Shown: positions 32,815 to 44,500, counted from the first letter of the stretch. The stretch is 64,000 bases of DNA from Sarcophilus harrisii (GCF_902635505.1 NC_045427.1:58430539-58494538), one strand, 5' to 3'. Numbers and translations are program-made. Notes: generated by a model not told the origin, from the sequence alone.

Positions 32815-33412
32815 TTGGAAATGTAGTCAAGAATATTTGAATTCAAATCTAGCCTTGGAAACTTATTTGTAAAGTCCAGACTAGCTCTCTGGAGGACCTC
32901 GAATTAGCCCGAGTCTTTAGTTTTAGTGGAGTGAAGGAGGCAGGAGGGCCACCATGAGGCTGGTCAAAGATGGAGTCTGGAATCTGGTGTCTTCTCTTGT
33001 GTCTGTGGCTGAGAGAGCTGCTGCTGAGATAACCTTCTGAGCCTGAGACCCCCTTTAAATACTCCAGTAGGATTACATTACTACCTCACACTGAGCATGT
33101 GTATTGTAGAACATTAAATCACCATATTACCCTAAGAATATGCCCACTAGATTGAACATAGAATAGAACATTAAGTATGTTCTTAGAGAGAATTATTATC
33201 TCACATTAAGTAGGTACTTAACTACAAATACCATGTTGTCCTAGATTTAAGTACACCTTTTCAGAGTTCCTGCCCTCTACACTTATTAGCTGTATGAGTT
33301 AGAGCAAGTTATTTAACTGCTGCCTACTTCAGTTTCTTCATCTATTTTGAGGATAAAATCCTTTAATGCATTTTGTACAACTTAAAACTATATATAAATG
33401 CTGGCTGTTATA
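32815..33412 (+). repeat. MIR split by a retroviral LTR
   Basis: The left part (32815-32867) has 'aattcaaatctagccttgga'. The right part (33288-33412) resumes with 'agctgtatgagttagagcaa' and 'ttcagtttcttcatctattt'. The LTR at 32868-33281 lies between them, so it is younger than this MIR. Confidence 0.75.
32868..33281 (-). mobile_element. Solo LTR of an endogenous retrovirus (fossil)
   Basis: A 414-bp LTR with TG...CA ends, flanked by a perfect 6-bp target duplication CTTATT (32862-32867 and 33282-33287). A TATA-like GTATTTAAAG in minus orientation (33052-33061) puts U3 on the right and R/U5 on the left, so it reads on the minus strand. No coding region is attached, consistent with a solo LTR left by recombination. 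A 6-bp duplication is typical of class II (beta-like) elements, but it alone does not prove the family. Its insertion inside a MIR shows relative age. Confidence 0.85.
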
Positions 33413-33439
33413 ACTACACTGCACTAGGTGCTGGGAAAA

Positions 33440-33660
33440 TAAGACAATTAGCATTTATGTAGCATTTTAATATTTAGTAAAAACTTTCCTTCTAAGAACC
33501 TTTTGAATATAATTATCACCATTTGTATTTATCCTCATTTTTATAGATTAGGAATGTGAGGCTCAGTGAGATTAAATGTTGATCCAGGATTGCACAATGA
33601 GCAAATGTTAGACTCAGATCTGAACCTAGATTTTCCTGACTTCAGAGATTTTTAGTCTAG
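33440..33660 (-). repeat. MIR, antisense
   Basis: 'agcatttatgtagcatttta', 'gaatgtgaggctcagtgaga' and 'cagatctgaacctagatttt' are the antisense MIR. Confidence 0.65.
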
Positions 33661-33739
33661 CATATTGCTTCTTTGAAAAAAGATAGTCACCTTAAGAATG
33701 TTAGTAGAGTTACTAAGACATGCCTGTAAGTCATTATAA

Positions 33740-34112
33740 TGCAAATCTAAATGCATTGGCAAGATTCAGCCAGAGTGGTTTAAGAGATTCGGTGGATTAA
33801 GATGGCAGTGGGTATATACAGCGGTGAGAAGGCATGGTTTCATGAGGAAGATGGCCCCTGAACTGGGCCTTAAAGGAAGGGGTAGGATTTCAGCAACCTG
33901 AGATTGGAGTTTGGGGGGTTGGTTGGGGAGTGGAATCCCAGCCATGAGAAGCTAGGTCAACCAAAGAATACATGAGGGATAGGCAGAGTGTGTGATATAG
34001 GGTAAAGAATGATAGTTGGAATTGGATTACTGAAGACCCTGAGTGTAGGCTAAAGAGTTTGGACTTTTTTCTGCAGATCATGTGAGCAGGATTCATTAGC
34101 TACAGAGCTGTT
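33740..34112 (-). repeat. L2-type antisense fragment
   Basis: 'gaactgggccttaaaggaag' and 'gtgtaggctaaagagtttgg' match the antisense L2 pattern ('gagctgggccttgaagga...aggagtttggactt'). Confidence 0.5.
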
Positions 34113-34264
34113 CCATTAGGTGGATTGCTCAGTGAGACTCCCAAGGAGTGGATTGGAGAGCCCAGGGACAAACACTTGAAAGCTATATTTCTGTTTCTTC
34201 TGGAAATGGCTTTGACTAGATAATATCTGAGGTCCCTCCCAGCATTGTTTTATTAAGTACATGG

Positions 34265-34415
34265 GGCACAGACTGTTCTTTTCATTTTGAAAAGGAAGAA
34301 ACCAAGAGAAGGAGATCATTTCAAGTTACCCAAGTCACATGACCAGGTAAGTAGTAGAACTAGGATGTAAACACTGATCTTGTCTCCCATGGTCAGAACT
34401 TGTCTTCTCTCTCCT
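34265..34415 (-). repeat. Old MIR/CORE fragment, antisense
   Basis: 'gaagaaaccaagagaaggag' and 'tacccaagtcacatgaccag' match weakly. Confidence 0.45.
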
Positions 34416-34437
34416 TCCCCCCTCAGGCATGATGGCA

Positions 34438-34602
34438 ACATGGAATGAGTCCTGGAGGGGGAGTCCAAGGGTCTAGGTTCAAGGGCCGACTCTGCTCCTA
34501 TGTGACTTGTTAACTTACTTTGCTTCTTTGGACCTCAATTTCTAATCTATAAAACAAGGAGGTTGGGTTAGATGGTATCGAAGGTCTCTTCCAATTTTGA
34601 AT
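34438..34602 (+). mobile_element. CORE-SINE with L3-like tail
   Basis: 'gtctaggttcaagggccgac', 'gacctcaatttctaatctat' and 'ggttgggttagatggtatcg' followed by 'aaggtctcttccaattttga'. Confidence 0.7.
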
Positions 34603-34605
34603 TTG

Positions 34606-34868
34606 TATTGTTGTTCAGTAGTTTTTAGTCATGTTCAGATTTTTGGGACCTTTTTGGGATTTCCTTGGCAAAAATACTGGAGTAGTTTGCCATTTCCTTC
34701 TCCAGTTCATTTTATATGTAGATGAGAAACTGAGGCAAACAGGGAGAAGTGACTTGTCCAGAGTCATACAACTCGTTATTATCTGAGGTCAGGTATGAAG
34801 TCAGAAAGGTGAGTTTTTGTGACTCCAGGTCCAATTCTCTATCCACTTCATCACTTAGCTGCCCCAAT
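34606..34868 (-). mobile_element. Marsupial CORE-SINE, antisense, near full length
   Basis: The reversed tail 'ttgttcagtagtttttagtc' leads to 'ggagtagtttgccatttcct', 'gacttgtccagagtcataca' and the reversed head 'tcacttagctgcccc'. Confidence 0.8.
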
Positions 34869-34914
34869 TCTAAATTTATGATTCTGTATCTTCCTGCTCT
34901 ACGACCAACCAATC

Positions 34915-34966
34915 AGTAAATAAATCATTTCTGTAAAAACTACTATATGTCAAGCACATAGGGAAC
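34915..34966 (-). repeat. L2 tail, antisense, left of an LTR insertion
   Basis: 'aactactatatgtcaagcac' matches the reversed L2 tail. The element appears to resume at 35606. Confidence 0.55.
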
Positions 34967-35605
34967 TGTTTCCAAGTAAATTTAAGAAAGGCTGACTGAG
35001 GTATAGGCTTTAAACAAGATCAGTTTATTAACAGTAACATGTCTAATTGTTAACAAAGCAGGTCAGACTGGCAGCCTCAATGAGAAGGGGGCAGGGGGAC
35101 TTTATTTGCAGGTAGATAAGAAGGATGTCTTCATCTCAACTGGAAAACTCAACTGGCTGTATTAAGAAAAGTAAGCTGGCATTCATGTGAAGCTAATTAC
35201 CTGACAGTTAAAGAATGTTAATTGTTTTATAGAATTTATCTGCTTTAATAGGGAACCAGTATTGTCAGATTTGCTGTCCTCTTGGAAGAGATAAAATCTC
35301 CCCTAATTGTACAAAGACAGATGACATATCTTTTCGGGGATAACACCAGGTTAACTTGTTGGTGTTTAAAGATAACAAGCAGATAACTGAGAAGCTATCA
35401 TTATAAGAGATAACAACTTGTAAAAAAGAATACTTTTAACTTAATGCAGGCAGAAAGCTAAATTCCTGAATTTAACTCAAGGACATAGAAAAGTACTTTT
35501 AGTCAGATACTAATTCAGTTATAAAAATGCATACAGCATAAAGCCAATTAAATTGTAAAGTCAAAATAGTAAAAATGGGAGGTAATATTAATTTTGAACC
35601 TTTCA
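34967..35605 (-). mobile_element. LTR of an endogenous retrovirus (fossil), inserted in L2
   Basis: About 639 bp with TG...CA ends. It reads on the minus strand. Two AATAAA signals (35024-35029 and 35101-35106, reversed) precede its end, and a TATA-like motif lies further upstream (35224-35234). The flanking L2 tail is split by it: '...caagcacataggg' on the left and 'tccccgccctcagggagctt' on the right. The flanks GAAC and GAAT may be a worn 4-bp duplication. There is no attached coding region. The assignment rests on architecture only, since I do not know the family. Confidence 0.6.
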
Positions 35606-35656
35606 GAATCTGGAGATGGTCCCCGCCCTCAGGGAGCTTAAATTCTAAAACTTCGT

Positions 35657-35694
<38 letters not shown>

Positions 35695-36560
35695 CTAGAA
35701 GAAATCAAGAAAAGCTTCTTGAAGGAAGTGCTAGTTTGTAGTCATACTGAATGCATGCATCTCAATTAGGAGGAAACAATTACAGTGTTTCAGAGAAGAG
35801 GCCATGAGGGCCCATATAAGGGTATTTATATGAATAGAAGGAAGAGAAAGGATTTGAGAAATGTTGAGGAGGTAAAATTGACAAGGCTTGGTAACTTATT
35901 GTAAATAGGGGTGAAGGAGCCTGAGGAATTGAGGATGAGTTCTAGATTGTGGACCTGAGTAACTAGAAGAATAGTGATGACCTTGACAGAAGTAGGGACA
36001 TTAAAAGAAAAGATGAGTGTATTTCTGTTTGGGATATGTTGAATTTGAGATCCTAGGAGATATTCAGGTGGAAGTGTCCTGAGAGAAAAAAATGTTAGGA
36101 GTCATGTACATAGAGATAGTAGTTAAATTCATAGGAAGTAATGAGTTCAGTAAGAGGATGTAAAGGGAGCAGAAGAGAAGGAACCAAGTTAGCATTCTGG
36201 GGTAAACCGACACAAGAGGAGCAGAATATGGATGATGAACTTAAAGGGGAAATGCTATCCCCACTCTTGAGAAGTTTATAATTGGGCAAGGAAAACCATA
36301 GACAGATGGACCAGTTAGAAAACAACATATGTACATGTACAGATGATTTTTGGTATTATTCAGGGAATAATACTTTGGAGGAGCTTAGATTTGTGCTGAA
36401 TCTTAATGGAAGTAGAAGTGAGTCGATGAAAACAGAGTGGACACCTCAGATAGAGAAAGCAATATGCTAAGGTACTGAGATAGGAATTAAAATGTTCTCT
36501 ATGAGAAGTGTAACTCTGGGGTTGGGGGATAAGGAGTATACTCAGGGAATAAGGCCTTTA
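35606..36560 (-). repeat. L2-type antisense region with a (CA)n microsatellite
   Basis: Resumes the L2 tail ('ggtccccgccctcagggagc'), then (AC)n at 35660-35691, followed by antisense L2-like text ('gaggtaaaattgacaaggct', 'agagcagaagagaaggaacc'). The (AC)n run makes spurious Cys-Val and Thr-His frames. Confidence 0.6.
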
Positions 36561-36799
36561 ACTTTTGTCTTGCTGCTGGACTTGGAGGAGAGAGTGAAGC
36601 TGATGACTTTGCACAGCTCTGCTTCACTTAAATCCAATTCATAACATCATTGGTCCTCTCTACAATGAAAGATGAAAAACAGCAAGCCAGATGTATGAAA
36701 ACTATTAAGGCAGATTTTGGTTCTATAAATGAATGAAAGAAAAGGCATGAATTATTCCTTATTATTCCAACAAAACTGTTCTCTACAAAATACTAACAA

Positions 36800-38000
36800 T
36801 TTTCTAGTTGCTAAATCCAATGGCCTCTTCCCATTTCTTTCTCCAGGACCTCTTTGCAGTCTTTGATCCCTGGGTTGATACTCTTCTCTCTAGGTTTGTG
36901 GGACATCACTCTTTCCTGCTTTTCCTTCTTATCCATCTGATCACTCCTTTGCTGGATTCTTTGGATCATACCCTCTAATCATAGCTATCCCTCAGGGTTC
37001 TGTCCTAGACTTTCTTCTTTTCTCCCTTTATTCTTCTTCACTTGGTTATTTCATGGATTTAATTCCTATCTCCATGCTGATGATTCTCAAGTCAAATCTG
37101 CCCCAAACTCTCTGCTCACCTTCCCTCTCACTCCTCCAACTGCCTTTCAGACATCCAGTTTAGGATCTCTCTGTCTTTAAGATCTCTATCAGTTTAGGAT
37201 GTCCAGTAGAGTTCTCAAACTCAGTGTGCCCCAGACAGTGCTCATTATTTTTCTTTCACCTCTTACCTTCCCCGTTACTGTAGAGGGCAACAGCATCTCC
37301 CATTCCTTGGGCTCACAACCTAGGAATCACACTTTGATTACTACCATACTCTGCTGGTGAATCTGTCTGCAAGTCTTTCCCCATTTCCATCCATTCTCCA
37401 GTCACTAAAGTGATTTTTGCAAAACAAAAGGTCTGAACACATCACCATCATCCTGCCCTTCTCCCTATTTGGTAAACTCCTGTGGCTGCCTAATGCCACC
37501 AGGAGCAAATATAAAATGCTCTCAGTGGCATTCAAAGCTCTTCATAAGCTCTCTTCTATCTTACACTTTACTCCACAACATAGACTTTTTTGATACAGTG
37601 ACACTGGCCTCCTAGTTGTTCCATGAACAAGACACATCCATCCTTTGGCTATGGGAATTTTTCTCTCTGGCTATTCTCCATATCTAGAACACTCTTCTTC
37701 CTGTTTCCAACTATTGGCCTCCCTGGATTCTGTCAAATCCTAACAAAAATTCTACCTTTTATGAGAAGTCTTCTTCAAACTCACTTACAGTATCTTCTTG
37801 CTTTTAATATTTCCTATTTGGGATAAATGGGAAATATTAGTATAGATTATTAGACTATTTTGTATATATCTTATATATACATATATTCTACATATTATAT
37901 ATATATATATGATAATTCTTTGAGTGCAGAGAATTTGCCTCTTTTTGTATCACTCCTACTTATTTCAGTGTCTGGTATGTAATAATATTTTTTGATTGAA
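36800..38000 (+). mobile_element. L2 LINE, reverse transcriptase end to 3' tail
   Basis: The longest L2 piece here. It encodes PQGSVL (36990-37007), matching the RT motif GVPQGSVLGP, and HADDSQV (37073-37093), matching the catalytic YADDSQI box. The two lie in different frames, so there is at least one frameshift. 'cattcaaagctcttcataag', 'ctccatatctagaacactct' and 'gagtgcagagaatttgcctc' follow in L2 order. A TA-rich simple repeat interrupts it at about 37855-37912. Confidence 0.85.
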
Positions 38001-38115
38001 GTTATTAAACTCTTACTGTGTGCCAAGGTCTGTGTTACATATTAGTGGTACAAACAGAAGATGGAGGTAGTCTCTTCTCTCAAGAACCTTATATTCCAAT
38101 AGGAAGAATTAATTC
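38000..38115 (-). repeat. L2 tail, antisense
   Basis: 'ttactgtgtgccaaggtctg' and 'tctctcaagaaccttatatt' are the reversed L2 tail, head to head with the sense L2 to its left. Confidence 0.65.
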
Positions 38116-38724
38116 ATATAGGAGGGTTCAGCTTCAGGACATCTGATAAGGCTCGGTGGTTCTTAGGGGGAACAAAGCTAGGGGATAGAAATGGCCTGGG
38201 AACCCTAAAGGAAGATTAAATCTGTCCAAAATTGGGTTGCCTTGTGAGTTTATCATTGTAACTGAGTGAGCTTTTGTCACGAATGCTGAGGCAGACTAGA
38301 TAATCACTTGTTGGGGATATTATAGATATAATTGTAGTTTCAGTTCTGATATCAAAATGTCTTAGAAATGCATCAAGGGGGATGTAATATGCAGTCATGA
38401 AGTGGTTAAAAAAAAAAAAAAAAAAACCAAGGCAGTATGTGATTAAGTGCCAAAAGCAGCGGTACAGACAGTAAATGCAGTAAAGAATTAGTTAGACGTG
38501 TGTGGGATGACAAACAGTTGGTCTGCTTGAAACAGGGACTGTCTTGTGGGAGTGAAAGCTGAGGTTGGAAAAGGAGGAGAAAGCAGTTGAGTATCTTGAA
38601 TGTAAAGCAAGGACACTGGATTTGATATGATGGTGAAAAAAAGCCAGGATAAGGTGAAGGCTAAAACCAGCCTCGCTCTATTAAGGACCACTAAAGTTAT
38701 TCCTGAATATTGACTTTTTTTGTG

Positions 38725-39758
38725 TGTGAGGATAAGTTTTTTAATATTCAGTAGCATTTTTTCTCCAAATACATGTAGAGATAGTTTTCATCATTCATTC
38801 ATTTTTATAAGACTGTGTTTCACCATTTTCTCCCTATCTCTTCCTTCCCAAGATAGCAAGCAATCTGATATAGATTAAATGTGTATAATTCTTTTAAACG
38901 TATTTTCATATTTGTCATGTTATGCAAAAAAAAAAAATTCTAAGGAAAAGAGAAAAAAAACATTAGAAAGAAAATAAACAAAAAAGATGTAAGTACTATG
39001 CTTTGATCCACATTCAGTTTCTATAGTCTTCTTTCTGGTTGTGGATGGCATTTTCCCTCCCCAGTCAATTGGAAATGCCTTGAATCACCACATTGATGAG
39101 AAGAGCCAAATTCATCACAGCTGATCATCATATAATCTTGTTATTGTGTACAATGGTTTTTTGGTTCTGCTCACTTCAGTCAGCAACAGTTAAGGTAAAT
39201 CTTTTCAGGCTTTTTTGAAACAAGGCTTCTCCTCATTTCTTATATATAAGAAATACCATATACCATATCTTATTCAGCTATTGTCCAACTGATGGGCTTC
39301 TACTCAATTTTCAGTTTCTCACCACTACAAAAAGGGCTGCTACAAATAATGCACATGTGGGTTCTTTTCTCTCTTTTGTGATCTCTTTGGAATACAGACC
39401 CAAAAGAGTCTGGATCAAAGGATATGTTGTTTTATAACCTTTTTAGGCACAGTTCCAAATTGTTTACCAAAATAGTTGGATCATTTTACAGCTCTACCAA
39501 TGATGCATTAGTGTCTCAGTTTCCTACATCCCCTCCAACAATTATCGTTTTCTTCTTCTGTCATCTTAGCCAAACTGAGAGGTGTGAAATGATACTCTAC
39601 CCTGCCATCTTGGCTTCACCCCATCCATGAATAATGATTTTGATCATTTCTATATGATTAGAAATAACTTCAATTTCTTCATCTGAAAATTTTCTGTTGA
39701 TATTCTTTGTCCATTTATCAATTAGGTTGATGACTTTTGTTGAACATTAACTTTTTCA
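38725..39758 (-). mobile_element. L1 LINE 3' end (3' UTR and ORF2 tail)
   Basis: Antisense L1 from the 3' UTR ('gatagcaagcaatctgatat', 'gatccacattcagtttctat') through the ORF2 end ('gctcacttcagtcagcaaca', 'gatcaaaggatatgttgttt', 'gaggtgtgaaatgatactct'). The region near 39600-39630 departs from the consensus, which suggests a small replacement. Confidence 0.85.
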
Positions 39759-39794
39759 GCTTCTTCCTATGGACTCTCATTATATTTATGATAT

Positions 39795-40080
39795 TTAATT
39801 CAGTAAATATTCCTTTTATTATCTACTATGTGCAAGGCACTGTCCTAGGCATTAGGTAGTGTACTAGGCAAGTGAAAATAAAATCCCTCAAGGGATTTGT
39901 ATTCTCCTGGGGGCAAAACATTATGTAAACAAGTAAGCAATACCAAAGGGACTTTGGGAGGGAGATCACTGATCTGGGTGGGAGGAAGTGCTCCAGAGTA
40001 GCTGAACCTTGTGGGAAGTGAGAGGATTCTAAGAAATGAAGGTGAGGAAATCCTTTTAGGAGAGGAAGGGACAGCCATTA
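39795..40080 (-). repeat. L2 3' region, antisense
   Basis: 'attatctactatgtgcaagg' and 'cactgtcctaggcattaggt' then 'ggatttgtattctcctgggg' match the reversed L2 tail. Confidence 0.65.
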
Positions 40081-40084
40081 GATA

Positions 40085-41070
40085 AATGACTGGTCAGTTA
40101 AGATAATTGTTTATAACTCTATAAATGAGATAATAAAGCTACTTTGGAGACTTGGGCTCCAGCTTTACCTTTTTTCTTTGTTACTCATTCTCTTTTTCCC
40201 CCATCTTATTGTGTGAAACATGCATTGGTTTTTTTGGGGGGAGGGGGAGATTGAGTTGTTTTCTTTTAAGGTGAAAACTTGGAACTTTTCTAAGTCCTTC
40301 TGATTATCGGTGAGGAATTCCTAAGGTCAGTCATCTTCATCTGTTCCAGGAATATTTCTAGTGACTTCAATTGGGGTACAATGGAAAATCAAGAAATACT
40401 ATTTTTAGCTGAAGAGAACGCATTTAATATGTAATCTAAAAGTGTGTAATTTTGAAAGGGTCACTGATTATGATTCTACTTGCTTGCACATATTAGGGCT
40501 CCTGAGTGTAGGATGCTGCTTTTCTTTCTCACATGTCTTGGTGGCATTTCTCCTGGATCTCCACCTCCCTGTTGATCTTTCTCTTTGCAATGGTGTGTCC
40601 CTTCATCTGGCACTGATTCTTCCTCTCCTAGGGTTAGGGGGCATCTATTTTGTATGCACAGGCCTCTCTCAGGACATTTGGAACTTTGTGGAGCCTTTTT
40701 GCTTTCTCTATCAGACCTTTGGGCATGGTTATGGCTCATTTTAAAGGCTCAGTCCTGACAAAGGGATAGCACCAGTGTGAGAACTTCATCAGCTATATAT
40801 TATCAACTCATTGGTCCTTAATTCCAAGTCAATACCAGAACAAAGGAACTTGGTAAAAAGGGGACCTAAGTGAATTCATACTTTGTCAAAGAATTTACAC
40901 TTTGAGGAAATGGAGGGCTCTTTCTAACTCTTCGGACTTGCCTGGATATGCCTACTGAACTCAAGAAGCCAATCTTGGCAATAATACAGAGTTTACTTTC
41001 CCCACTTTGTGTTTCCCTATGATTTGGTTGTTAGTCACATGTATATGGTGTTTTGTAAACAGTAAAGAAT
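40085..41070. other. No recognised repeat or exon
   Basis: Unique intron sequence. A 100-residue + frame (40442-40744) and an 87-residue - frame (40476-40739) overlap here. Neither resembles a protein I know and both lack supporting splice or start context. Confidence 0.45.
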
Positions 41071-41074
41071 TTTC

Positions 41075-41480
41075 CTCACAACCAAGATCAAATATAAAAC
41101 CCTTCATAACCTTCTCTCCACCTTCTACCCCTCCTGTTCAGTGCTGCCCGGCCTCCTTGCTGACCTTCTACTGCCAGACAGTGTATTTTCACTGGCTTTT
41201 CCCATGCCTGGAATGCTTTCCCTTCTCAGCTCTGTCTCCTGGCTTCCTTTGGTTTCCTTGGCTTCCTTCAAGGCCCAGCTAAAATTCCACATCAGGAAGC
41301 TGATCCTCTTAAATCCAAGTGTCTTTTCTTTTCTCTGTTGATTATTTCTACTTACAATGGCTAAAGTTTTTGTACATTGTTGTTTGCTTGCTATATTCTT
41401 TATTAGACTGTGCTCTTGAGAGAATGTTTTGCTTTTTCGGTTTGTATTCTCAGAATGTAGTACATATAATAATTATTATA
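41075..41480 (+). mobile_element. L2 LINE 3' region
   Basis: 'aaacccttcataaccttctc', 'cttttcccatgcctggaatg', 'cttcaaggcccagctaaaat' and 'gactgtgctcttgagagaat' are in L2 order. Confidence 0.75.
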
Positions 41481-41589
41481 CATAATGTTTTTCATACATT
41501 CATTTTGCCATGCTACTTTCTCTTGATTTTTATTTGGAGGAAAATAAGCCCTTCTTGGACAGTGATATCATTTTTTTTTCATAATATAC

Positions 41590-42195
41590 AGCTCATAGAG
41601 AACAGGCAGATGCAAAAAAACCCCAAACAAAACCAAAACCAGCTGAGGCTCCCCAAGTAAGGCAGGCTGGGGACTTAGTCTTCAGGACACCTTTTCTAGG
41701 CTTACAGGGCAGCACTAACTGTTTGACTTTTTGTGCCTTGGACCAGCACCAATCATCTCTCTTCTCTTTCCTACTAGCCCAGGCTGGAGAGCTCTGCAGT
41801 GTACATCCTTCCTCTCCAATCCTTCATGGGCCTTTTCTAATCATTCTCCCAAATTTAGACCGCAGTCTGGGAAGCTTCAGGACACTCCACCCTGATACCA
41901 TCCAAGCTTTGCTTTGGCTTAGACCAGGATCTTGCTTTTTGGCCTTGTTTTCCATTCCCTAGTCACTGAGCCAGCTTGCATAATGATAAGCTGGCCTTCT
42001 TGCCTTTCTCCTTAACCCCCAGTGGCCAGAATCATTGGTAGTGATCCCAGGGATCCTTCTCTGGGAGCTCCTTCTGGTCACCTGACATAACACTCAATAG
42101 TCATAAAGCTCTTTGTGTACTTGTCACAGGGGGGTGGGGTGGTGGTGGTGGTGGAAATCTCCATTAGTCCAGAGTCACAAGATTTGTGTTCCAGG
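41590..42195. other. Unassigned, partly C/T-rich; (GGT)n at 42126-42153
   Basis: No gene supported. A short (GGT)n microsatellite lies near the right end. Confidence 0.45.
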
Positions 42196-42199
42196 CCCA

Positions 42200-43095
42200 T
42201 CTCCCATATTGACATCCCAAATTGACATGTAACTTTTCTAATTTCTTCCATTCAGGGAAAATTGTACTACTTCATAATACCTTTGTCATAGGTCCTATGT
42301 GAAGAAAACACTTGAAAAATCATGAGTTCTTGTTTTGTTCCTTAGGAGGAATGCTCTGTTTTATGTGTTTTAAATTAAATTTATGATTGTTTAAAGATTT
42401 TTAGAGATTAAAATGTAAAAATGCCTTTTGTTTGTAGCTCTTTTATAATAGCAAGCCTCTTAAAATATTGGGCATTCCACTAGGTGGTTTAAAGCTGGAA
42501 TTATTAAGTATAGTCCTTGGTCACATGATTTTAAGTTTTAATGCAACAAGTTTCCAGATCACTGCATAGAAAGTCTCTGACTACCTGTTATAAATTTCTT
42601 ATTTCTTGACTGTTTTGACACTGGAGATTTATTTTATAATTATTATAGCTATAATCTTAGGTTGGGAGTGAGAGTATATTTTAAAGCAAGGCATTCCCAA
42701 ATAAAGCACAAAAACAAACCCCCCAATTTTTTTTTTCTTGATTTAAGTGTCTAAAAATAATTTCGTCAATTTTGAAGGAGGGAATCTAGTCATGAATTTG
42801 TGGGCAAGGAACTCTGGGACTTTGTAAACATTCCATTGGTGATATGTAGTAAGTAAACAGTCACATTTTTTTTTTTTATAGACATACAGTTAAGCTGCAA
42901 TAAATCTGTTAAGAGTTGCACAGGTTTAAATTAAAAGCTTTTAGCCCTATTTGTTTAATTTAGTTTTTGTTATTAAATCACCTATCAAGCAGTTGGTTGT
43001 AGGTGATCTGCCATGGCACAGGGCAGATAATTAGGCTACTTTTCTTATAGGAGTTCACAATCATGGAATGAAAAACCATGGTGGGTGTGGGATGG
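42200..43095. other. Repeat-free AT-rich block in intron 1
   Basis: About 0.9 kb in which I recognise no interspersed repeat, unusual for this intron. Candidate for conserved non-coding sequence (inference). Confidence 0.4.
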
Positions 43096-43449
43096 AAAAA
43101 TATGATTTAAACTCAAGAGGATCCTTAAAGATCTTCTAACTTAACCCTATAATTTTATGGAGGAGGAAATAATCCCAGAGAGGGGAATAATTTATTTAAG
43201 CTCTATCTAGGAATTTCACTAATTTCTTTCTAATCAACTTAATTCTTCTACAGTCAAGTGCTGTCACTTCTTCATAGCCACTTATTTCATGTCATCCCCC
43301 ACTCTCTTCAAGTTATTCTGCTATTCTGTACATCTAAGCAAAAATTCTTACCTTTTTTTTCAATCTCCCTCTTTCCTCTTCTCCCTAAATTTATCTTCCC
43401 CAAATTCCTTGCATGTTCCTTAGTCCTGTCACAATACAAACCATCAGAG

Positions 43450-44225
43450 ATCAAGGATCATAGAATGTTAGGATTGGATGGGTCTTAGATTTAAATGATC
43501 AAATTGAACCTCTTGTGGGGCCAAACTGCAGCATAGAGAAGGCAGATTTACTTGCTAGTAAGTGGTAAAGCCTAAGTGGTAAAGCCTAGGTCTGCTTTCT
43601 GTTATCAAAATTGTCCCTAAAGTGACATCTAGACCTGAACACAGTACTCCAGATAAAGTCTGGCTAAAACTTAGTGATGGTCCAGAGGGACCATCATTTC
43701 CATCCATAGTCCTTTGGAAGCCAGGCCTCTTAAAGCAGCCCAGATCCCATTAGCTTTTTGGATGGTCACATCACAACTGCTGACTCTTACCTACATCCTT
43801 CTTCCTGTTGGACAAGTCTTCCCCCATACTGTCTTTGTGAGAGTGGATTTTGAGCTCTGTTGTAAGCCTTTACATTCATCCCTATTCAGTTGCATCTAAT
43901 TAGATTTAGCCTGTGCTCTGGCCAAGATCTTTTAGATCCTGACTGCCATCCCACTGTATTAGCTCCTAGCTTTGTGTCATCTTCATTCTTGATGAGCATA
44001 ACATCTATGCTTTTATCCCAGTTATTGATAACCAAGAGTGCCAAGAAAGATCTTAATTACGTTCCATGGGACCTCTCCTCCCAAGTTTGTATTGAACTAT
44101 TTTTTGATTTGTATCATCCATCCAGTTCCAAATCCTCTAATTACATTACTTTCTAGTCTAAATCTGGTTATCTTCTCCATAAGAATGAGATACGTTATTA
44201 ATTCTAGGCAAACTATATTTGTTAC
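43450..44225 (-). mobile_element. L3/CR1 LINE, reverse transcriptase C-terminal part and 3' end
   Basis: The 3' terminus in antisense is 'gatcatagaatgttaggatt'. Farther right, the minus strand encodes MLIKNEDDTK at 43971-43999, which matches the L3/CR1 catalytic region (MLIKFADDTK). 'cattagctttttggatggtc', 'ctttacattcatccctattc' and 'tttatcccagttattgataa' follow the L3 consensus order. The copy stops inside the RT domain ('ttctaggcaaactatatttg') where an L1 3' end begins. Confidence 0.85.
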
Positions 44226-44500
44226 ATTTTTTAAGGTTAAATATGTGCAACCATATTTCCGTATTTGTCATATGGGACAAAAGGGAAAAAACCTTGAAAA
44301 AACAAACAAGGAAAAAAAGGTGAAAAGTACTATGCTTTGATCCATATTGCTTCTTCATAGTTCTCTCTGGATGTGGATGGCATTTTCCAATCTAAGTCTA
44401 TTGGAATTGCCTTGAATCCCCGCATTGTTGAGAAGAGCCAAGTCTATCATAGTTGGTCATCATATACTCTTGTTACTGTGCTACATTCTTCTAATGTACT
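44226..44500 (-). mobile_element. L1 LINE 3' end inserted in L3/CR1
   Basis: 'gtactatgctttgatccata', 'ttctctctggatgtggatgg' and 'gttgagaagagccaagtcta' are the antisense L1 3' UTR and ORF2 end. L3-like text resumes at about 44503 ('agtcagataagactagtctg'). Confidence 0.8.

Noticed and set aside
35499-35769. Frames with Cys-Val or Thr-His runs
   Set aside because: They come from the (AC)n microsatellite at 35660-35691.
40442-40744. Pair of overlapping frames of 100 (+) and 87 (-) residues in unique DNA
   Set aside because: No known domain, no splice-site support and no codon signature. CMTM4 exon 2 would encode a MARVEL helix with ETIMACSPC, which is not present.
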